Notes under the pieces: model-generated
What the model saw: the letters and a program-made list of their open reading frames with translations, nothing else
Databases searched by the model: none
What the model was told of the DNA's origin: nothing
Assembly: GCF_947503465.1 (NCBI RefSeq)
Contig: NZ_CANNDN010000007.1
Coordinates: forward strand, 1-60,498
Direction of reading: 5' to 3'
DNA length: 60,498 nt
Origin: an uncultured Tateyamaria sp.
Lineage (GTDB): Bacteria > Pseudomonadota > Alphaproteobacteria > Rhodobacterales > Rhodobacteraceae
Shown: in pieces, positions 56,873 through 60,498 of the stretch
How the letters are laid out: every line of letters starts with the position of its first letter
Position numbering within the stretch: the first letter of the stretch is position 1
Program-made: the position numbers and the translations under genes

Positions 56873-57760
56873 ATGAGCCTGCACACCTTGCGTTCCTTTG
56901 TCGAAGTGTACCGGTCCGGGTCGATCAGCGATGCGGCGCGGGCCCTTGGCCTGACGCAGCCCGCCGTGTCGCAGCACATCGCCGCGCTGGAAACCCAGCT
57001 GGGCCGGCCCTTGTTCGCGCGGCGCGCGCGGGGCATGGCCCCGTCGCCGCTGGCCGATGATCTGGCACAGCAGATCGGCGACGGGTTGGACCGGGCCGAA
57101 GCAGCACTGGCCACGATGAAGGCGCGGTCCGTCAGCCTGTCCGGTGCGGTGCACATTGCCGGGCCAGCCGAGTTGATGGCCGAACATGTGTCCCGTCACC
57201 TGCCCGTGCTGCTGGATGCGGGCGTTCAGGTGCGCCTGCAGTTTGGCGGGCGTGCGGCCCTGTACCAGATGCTGCTGAGCGGTCAGGCGGACCTGGCGTT
57301 TACCGCATCCAAACCCACAGACCCGCAGCTGGCCGGGACCGAGGTCGGGACGGAGCGGTTGCTGGCCGTGGCGGCGCCGCGCCTTGCGGACCGCCTGGCC
57401 CGCGCCCCGGATTTGCAGGAGGCGCTGCGCGCGGCACCGCATATCGCCTATGACACCGACCGCCCGCTGGTTCGCGGCTGGTGTGCGGCCAACCAGATTG
57501 ATCTGGGTGCTGCCCTGCCCGTGCTGACCGCACCCGACATCCGCGCGGTGCGCGCCTGTGCCGAGGCGGGCGCGGGGTGGTCCGTGATCCCAGATTACCT
57601 GTGTGCCCCAAGCCTGAGCGCCGGAACACTGCGCGCGCTGCGGGCCCCGGTGTCCACGCCGCAAAACACGCTGTACCTGGTTTGGGTCAAAAGTGCGCTG
57701 CGCCACCCAAGGGTTGCCTTTGCCCGTCAGACATTGCTGGAGGCGTTGCAGGGGACCTAG
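56873..57760 (+). CDS. LysR-family transcriptional regulator
   Basis: The 295-residue protein starts with a LysR helix-turn-helix (MSLHTLRSFVEVYRSGSISD, then AARALGLTQPAVSQHIAALE) and continues into a periplasmic-binding-like effector domain ending ...FARQTLLEALQGT. It is divergent from the DJ-1/PfpI-SDR operon with a 107-nt spacer, the usual arrangement for a regulator of that operon. The inducer is unknown, though reactive aldehydes or oxidants would fit the targets. Confidence 0.9.
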   Translation: MSLHTLRSFVEVYRSGSISDAARALGLTQPAVSQHIAALETQLGRPLFARRARGMAPSPLADDLAQQIGDGLDRAEAALATMKARSVSLSGAVHIAGPAELMAEHVSRHLPVLLDAGVQVRLQFGGRAALYQMLLSGQADLAFTASKPTDPQLAGTEVGTERLLAVAAPRLADRLARAPDLQEALRAAPHIAYDTDRPLVRGWCAANQIDLGAALPVLTAPDIRAVRACAEAGAGWSVIPDYLCAPSLSAGTLRALRAPVSTPQNTLYLVWVKSALRHPRVAFARQTLLEALQGT

Positions 57761-57764
57761 GCGC

Positions 57765-57840
57765 TGGCAGGGGCAGCAGGGTTCGAACCCGCGACCTACG
57801 GTTTTGGAGACCGTCGCTCTACCAGCTGAGCTATACCCCT
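57765..57840 (-). tRNA. tRNA-Trp (anticodon CCA)
   Basis: The minus strand gives a 76-nt cloverleaf: acceptor AGGGGTA/TGCCCCT, D-loop AGCTCAGCTGGTAGAGC, anticodon loop CTCCAAA with anticodon CCA, T-arm GCGGGTTCGAACCCTGC, and an encoded 3' CCA. tRNA-Trp between tuf and secE is the conserved order in many proteobacteria. Confidence 0.97.
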
Positions 57841-57889
57841 TCGCGCCCGCCTGAATTACGCGGCGGTCCGGCGCTTTGCAAGGGTGAAA

Positions 57890-59128
57890 TCACGCGGCCG
57901 ACCGGGAGGGGCGGTAGCTGTCGGATGCGACGATGCCCGCATCGAAGAGATGCGCGATTTCTGTCCCCGACAGGCGGGCCACATCGCCCAGCAGTTCCTC
58001 GGTATGGGCCCCGAGCGCGGGTGCCGCCACGGCCGGGTGCGGGTCTGCATCGCCAAAGCGGGCCGGATGGCGCGGCACGGGAAAACGCCCGAGACCCGGT
58101 TGGGACAGCATGTCGAACATCGGATTGTCCGGCCCGAGGTCGGGATCATGGGCCAGCGCCTCGCGCACCGTTCTGAATTCCGACCATGTCAGCCCGGCAC
58201 GGTCAAAATCGGCGCGGAACGCGGAGACGGGCCGGGCTGCGAACCAGGGCCGCAGGATATCTGTAATGTCCTCGCGGCGGTGCCAGCGTTCGCCCTCGTC
58301 CATCAGGGAGATGCCATGGCGCCGCTCCAACGCGGCCATCGCGTCCATTGTGCCGGTGGCCTTGACCAGGCCCGTCCATTGCCGACGGGTCAATCCGACC
58401 ACCATGACACGGCGCCCGTCGGCGCACAGGAAATCCTGCCCATAGGCGCCGTAGAGGGCGTTGCCCGCCTTGGGCCGATCGCAGGGGTTCAGGGCGGCGT
58501 CCCCGATCATGCCCAGATGACCCATGGCCGCGGCTGCCACATCCTTGAGCGCCAGGCGCACCGCCTGTCCGCCGCGTCCCCGCAACCGGTGCCGTTCCGC
58601 CGCAAGAAGCGACGACACGCACAGGTGACCCGAGATCAGATCCCATGCCGGCAGGGCATGGGCCACCGGATCAGGCGCACCGGCGGGACCTGTCATATGC
58701 GGCACGCCCAGGGCGGGGTTCACTGTGTAGTCGACCTGGGGCCGCCCCTGCCGGTCGCCCGTCAGGGTCACGGTGATCATGTCCTCGCGCAGCGTGCACA
58801 GCGTGGCGTGGTCCAGCCACCCGTCCACCGGCAGATTGCTGAGAAACAGCCCCGCGTCGTCGCCCGGTGCGGTGACCAGTTGCTGCACCACGGCCCGGCC
58901 TTCGGGGTGGCGCGTATCGACGGCGATGGATTTCTTGCCCTTGTTGAGCCCGGCCCAGAACAGGCTGCGCCCCGACGGCGCCAGCGGCCAGCGGCCAGCG
59001 TCCAGCCCCCCGCCCAGCCGATCGACACGGATCACGTCCGCACCCATCTGGGCCAGTGTCATGCCAGCGAGCGGCACCGCAACGAACGCCGCGTGTTCGA
59101 CCACCCGCATTCCGGCCAGGCCGGTCAT
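57890..59128 (-). CDS. CaiB/BaiF-family CoA-transferase (mesaconyl-CoA transferase-like)
   Basis: The 412-residue protein is a family III CoA transferase: it opens MTGLAGMRVVEHAAFVAVPL and has the substrate-binding LFWAGLNKGKKSIAVD segment and a LISGHLCVSSLLAAERHR stretch after the catalytic-aspartate region. Its pairing with a MaoC-like hydratase suggests a role like the mesaconyl-CoA C1-C4 CoA transferase of the 3-hydroxypropionate cycle or itaconate/mesaconate degradation. Its start overlaps the hydratase stop by 4 nt. The CoA donor and acceptor are not provable from sequence. Confidence 0.75.
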   Translation of the reverse strand: MTGLAGMRVVEHAAFVAVPLAGMTLAQMGADVIRVDRLGGGLDAGRWPLAPSGRSLFWAGLNKGKKSIAVDTRHPEGRAVVQQLVTAPGDDAGLFLSNLPVDGWLDHATLCTLREDMITVTLTGDRQGRPQVDYTVNPALGVPHMTGPAGAPDPVAHALPAWDLISGHLCVSSLLAAERHRLRGRGGQAVRLALKDVAAAAMGHLGMIGDAALNPCDRPKAGNALYGAYGQDFLCADGRRVMVVGLTRRQWTGLVKATGTMDAMAALERRHGISLMDEGERWHRREDITDILRPWFAARPVSAFRADFDRAGLTWSEFRTVREALAHDPDLGPDNPMFDMLSQPGLGRFPVPRHPARFGDADPHPAVAAPALGAHTEELLGDVARLSGTEIAHLFDAGIVASDSYRPSRSAA

Positions 59129-59967
59129 TGCGTGGCCTCGAAAACGGCGGTGGCCTGCATGCCCTGGTGCCCGTTCTGGCCGGTGAACAGCACAACCGTC
59201 CCGTCCTCTTCCGTGGCGCAGATGTCCAGCGGGGTGCCTGCAAAGACCGGGTGCACGGCGCGAAAGTCGAAATAGACCGGTTGGCTGCCGGCCTGTTCGG
59301 TGGCGTGACGCATCAGAAGGGCCGCTTGCAGCGGGCCGTGCACGACAAGGCCCGGATATTTTTCGACCGATTGCGCGTAATCCAGGTCGTAATGGATGCG
59401 GTGCGCGTTGAAGGTGACGGCAGAATACCGGAACAAGAGCGTGGGCGTCATCTCCATGCTTTCCGCCGTGTCCGCAGGCATGGCACGCGGGTGCGGCGGC
59501 ACGAAACGCTCTGGCATGGGCAGGTACACGATGTCCTGCCGTTCTTCGATGGCGAGACCCTGCGGCCCGAAAATCATGTGATCCAGCGTCACCAGCGCCA
59601 TGGGCCGCCCGGTGCGCGTGGTCTTGGTCTCGACCGACCGGACCGATGTGTGGCGGTGCAGTGTGTCACCGACACGGACGGGCGCATGAAAGCCAAGCGC
59701 GCCACCTGCCCACATCCGGCGGGGCAGACCCATGGGCGGCAACAGGGTGCCCGGTGCGGGATGACCGTCTGCACCCAGCAGGTCGGTGTGGGCCGTGGGC
59801 GCAAAGGCGCTCCAGTGCCAGAGCGGCGGAAGGAGGTCGCCGGCCCGGGGGGCAGGATCACCTGACCGCCCAATCGTGGCATGCACTTTGATCGCGGTGG
59901 CGGCACCGACGCCGCCCACGTCAGACACGGTTTTTCCGACCCACGCGTCAAGGTTCACCTGGTCCAT
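59125..59967 (-). CDS. MaoC/FAS1-like dehydratase (mesaconyl-C4-CoA or itaconyl-CoA hydratase-like)
   Basis: The 280-residue double-hotdog protein has the family block TPTLLFRYSAVTFNAHRIHY, followed by VVHGPLQAALLM, as in mesaconyl-C4-CoA and itaconyl-CoA hydratases. These add water to a branched unsaturated acyl-CoA. The ATG at 59967 has a strong AGGGAGGA ribosome site. It is translationally coupled to the CoA-transferase gene, so the two probably act in one short pathway. Confidence 0.78.
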   Translation of the reverse strand: MDQVNLDAWVGKTVSDVGGVGAATAIKVHATIGRSGDPAPRAGDLLPPLWHWSAFAPTAHTDLLGADGHPAPGTLLPPMGLPRRMWAGGALGFHAPVRVGDTLHRHTSVRSVETKTTRTGRPMALVTLDHMIFGPQGLAIEERQDIVYLPMPERFVPPHPRAMPADTAESMEMTPTLLFRYSAVTFNAHRIHYDLDYAQSVEKYPGLVVHGPLQAALLMRHATEQAGSQPVYFDFRAVHPVFAGTPLDICATEEDGTVVLFTGQNGHQGMQATAVFEATQ

Positions 59968-60429
59968 GATATCCTCCCTTTCTGCATGCAAGGGTGACAA
60001 GACCGCGCAAAAAATCAATATATTTTAATGGGTTAGATGAATACCGTCGTATACTGAACCGGATATTCTGCGCGTGCAGCGTACCCTCGGACGTTGAAAA
60101 ACAATGGCTTTCCGGCCGAGTGTGCACATGCGGCGAAATTAGGCACGTGAGCAAAAAAATGTCGTTTCAAAGCCGTTTTGCGCAGCATTCTGTGGCCGGT
60201 CTCTGGGCAGGTGCATCGAACAGGCTGCCCGAATGATTCTGTGCGTGAGGACCATGGGACCAAAAAAAGGAGCAGCGGTGTCGCTGCTCCTTGTGAATTG
60301 CGGATCGAGACCCACCTTAAATTTGGTACTTAGCTTGCCAGCGTCATGTTGCGGCCCTGCTCTGGTGACCCTTGCTGTGCAAAGGCACTGTCCCAGGCGC
60401 CGCCCACGGCGCACGGCAAGCGCAACCGC
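59968..60429. other. Intergenic region between tuf and the hydratase gene
   Basis: These 462 bases contain the tuf terminator at 60262-60292 and an AT-rich stretch near 60010-60055 suited to a promoter for the hydratase gene. Within it GTATAC-GAC-GGTATTC on the minus strand resembles the palindrome at 13987. No gene is seen. Confidence 0.5.
60262..60292 (-). terminator. Rho-independent terminator downstream of the second tuf
   Basis: On the minus strand AAGGAGCAGCG pairs with CGCTGCTCCTT and is followed by seven T residues. It is about 140 nt after the tuf stop. Confidence 0.92.
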
Positions 60430-60498
60430 TCAGTCGGTGATCTTGGACACGACGCCGGCGCCGACGGTGCGGCCGCCTTCGCGGATCGCGAACCGCAG
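60430..60498 (-). CDS. tuf: Elongation factor Tu, C-terminal fragment (second copy)
   Basis: The minus strand ends LRFAIREGGRTVGAGVVSKI TD and stop, the invariant EF-Tu C-terminus. Only 22 codons are inside the window. This is a different gene from the fragment at 1-134, because both are read in the same direction at opposite ends of the window. It precedes tRNA-Trp and secE in the direction of transcription. Confidence 0.96.
   Translation of the reverse strand: MRFAIREGGRTVGAGVVSKITD

Noticed and set aside
59994..60236. 80-residue plus-strand frame before the second tuf
   Set aside because: It lacks a ribosome site, starts inside the promoter region of the divergent hydratase gene, and the product has no recognisable feature.

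Overview
The window is about 60 kb of a GC-rich alphaproteobacterial chromosome. The gene order (tuf, tRNA-Trp, secE, nusG, rplK, rplA, rplJ, rplL, rpoB, rpoC, rpsL, rpsG, fusA, tuf, all on the minus strand), the protein sequences and a trimethylamine N-oxide (TMAO) demethylase with its ABC transporter point to the Rhodobacteraceae (marine Roseobacter type). This assignment rests on gene content alone; no database was searched. The window begins inside the 5' end of one EF-Tu gene and ends inside the 3' end of a second, so the whole str/rpo macro-locus lies between two tuf copies and is broken up by accessory blocks.

Layout. 1-3222: tuf (partial), fusA, rpsG, rpsL, with a good sigma70-type promoter at 3448-3476. 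3601-7499: polysaccharide lyase, rhamnosyltransferase-like protein, DMT exporter, MFS transporter. 7487-16696: a tricarboxylate block made of a TctE/TctD two-component system divergent from tctC, a fused tctA-tctB, a PrpF/GalD isomerase, a small unknown protein, a D-2-hydroxyacid dehydrogenase and a TcuA-like flavoprotein. 16693-23764: a LacI-type regulator with a palindromic operator, divergent from tdm and tmoW/tmoV/tmoX for TMAO uptake and demethylation. 23992-31390: a copper-handling island (Crp/Fnr-type regulator, DUF411, cytochrome c, CopC, CopD, multicopper oxidase, CsoR, DUF305, glutaredoxin-MauE fusion) with two CsoR-type operators. 31501-35657: a segment bounded by near-identical 100-bp direct repeats, holding a HupE/UreJ metal cassette and an orphan double-PAS histidine kinase. 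35689-36826: two orphan hypotheticals.

37180-60498 is the rpoC-rpoB-rplL-rplJ-rplA-rplK-nusG-secE-tRNA-Trp-tuf run. It is interrupted between rplJ and rplA by a two-gene module with a HEPN-like RX6H motif (a candidate defence or toxin module) and a small hypothetical gene, between rplK and nusG by a tandem-OmpA protein and a GNAT-like protein, and between secE and tuf by a membrane protein, an SDR, a DJ-1/PfpI protein, a LysR regulator and a CoA-transferase/MaoC-like hydratase pair.

REP-like palindromes sit directly downstream of the stop codons of fusA, rpoB, rplL and a small hypothetical gene. The best candidates for something undescribed are the two-gene HEPN-like module, the LacI/operator pair facing the TMAO genes, and the small unknown proteins of the copper and tricarboxylate operons.
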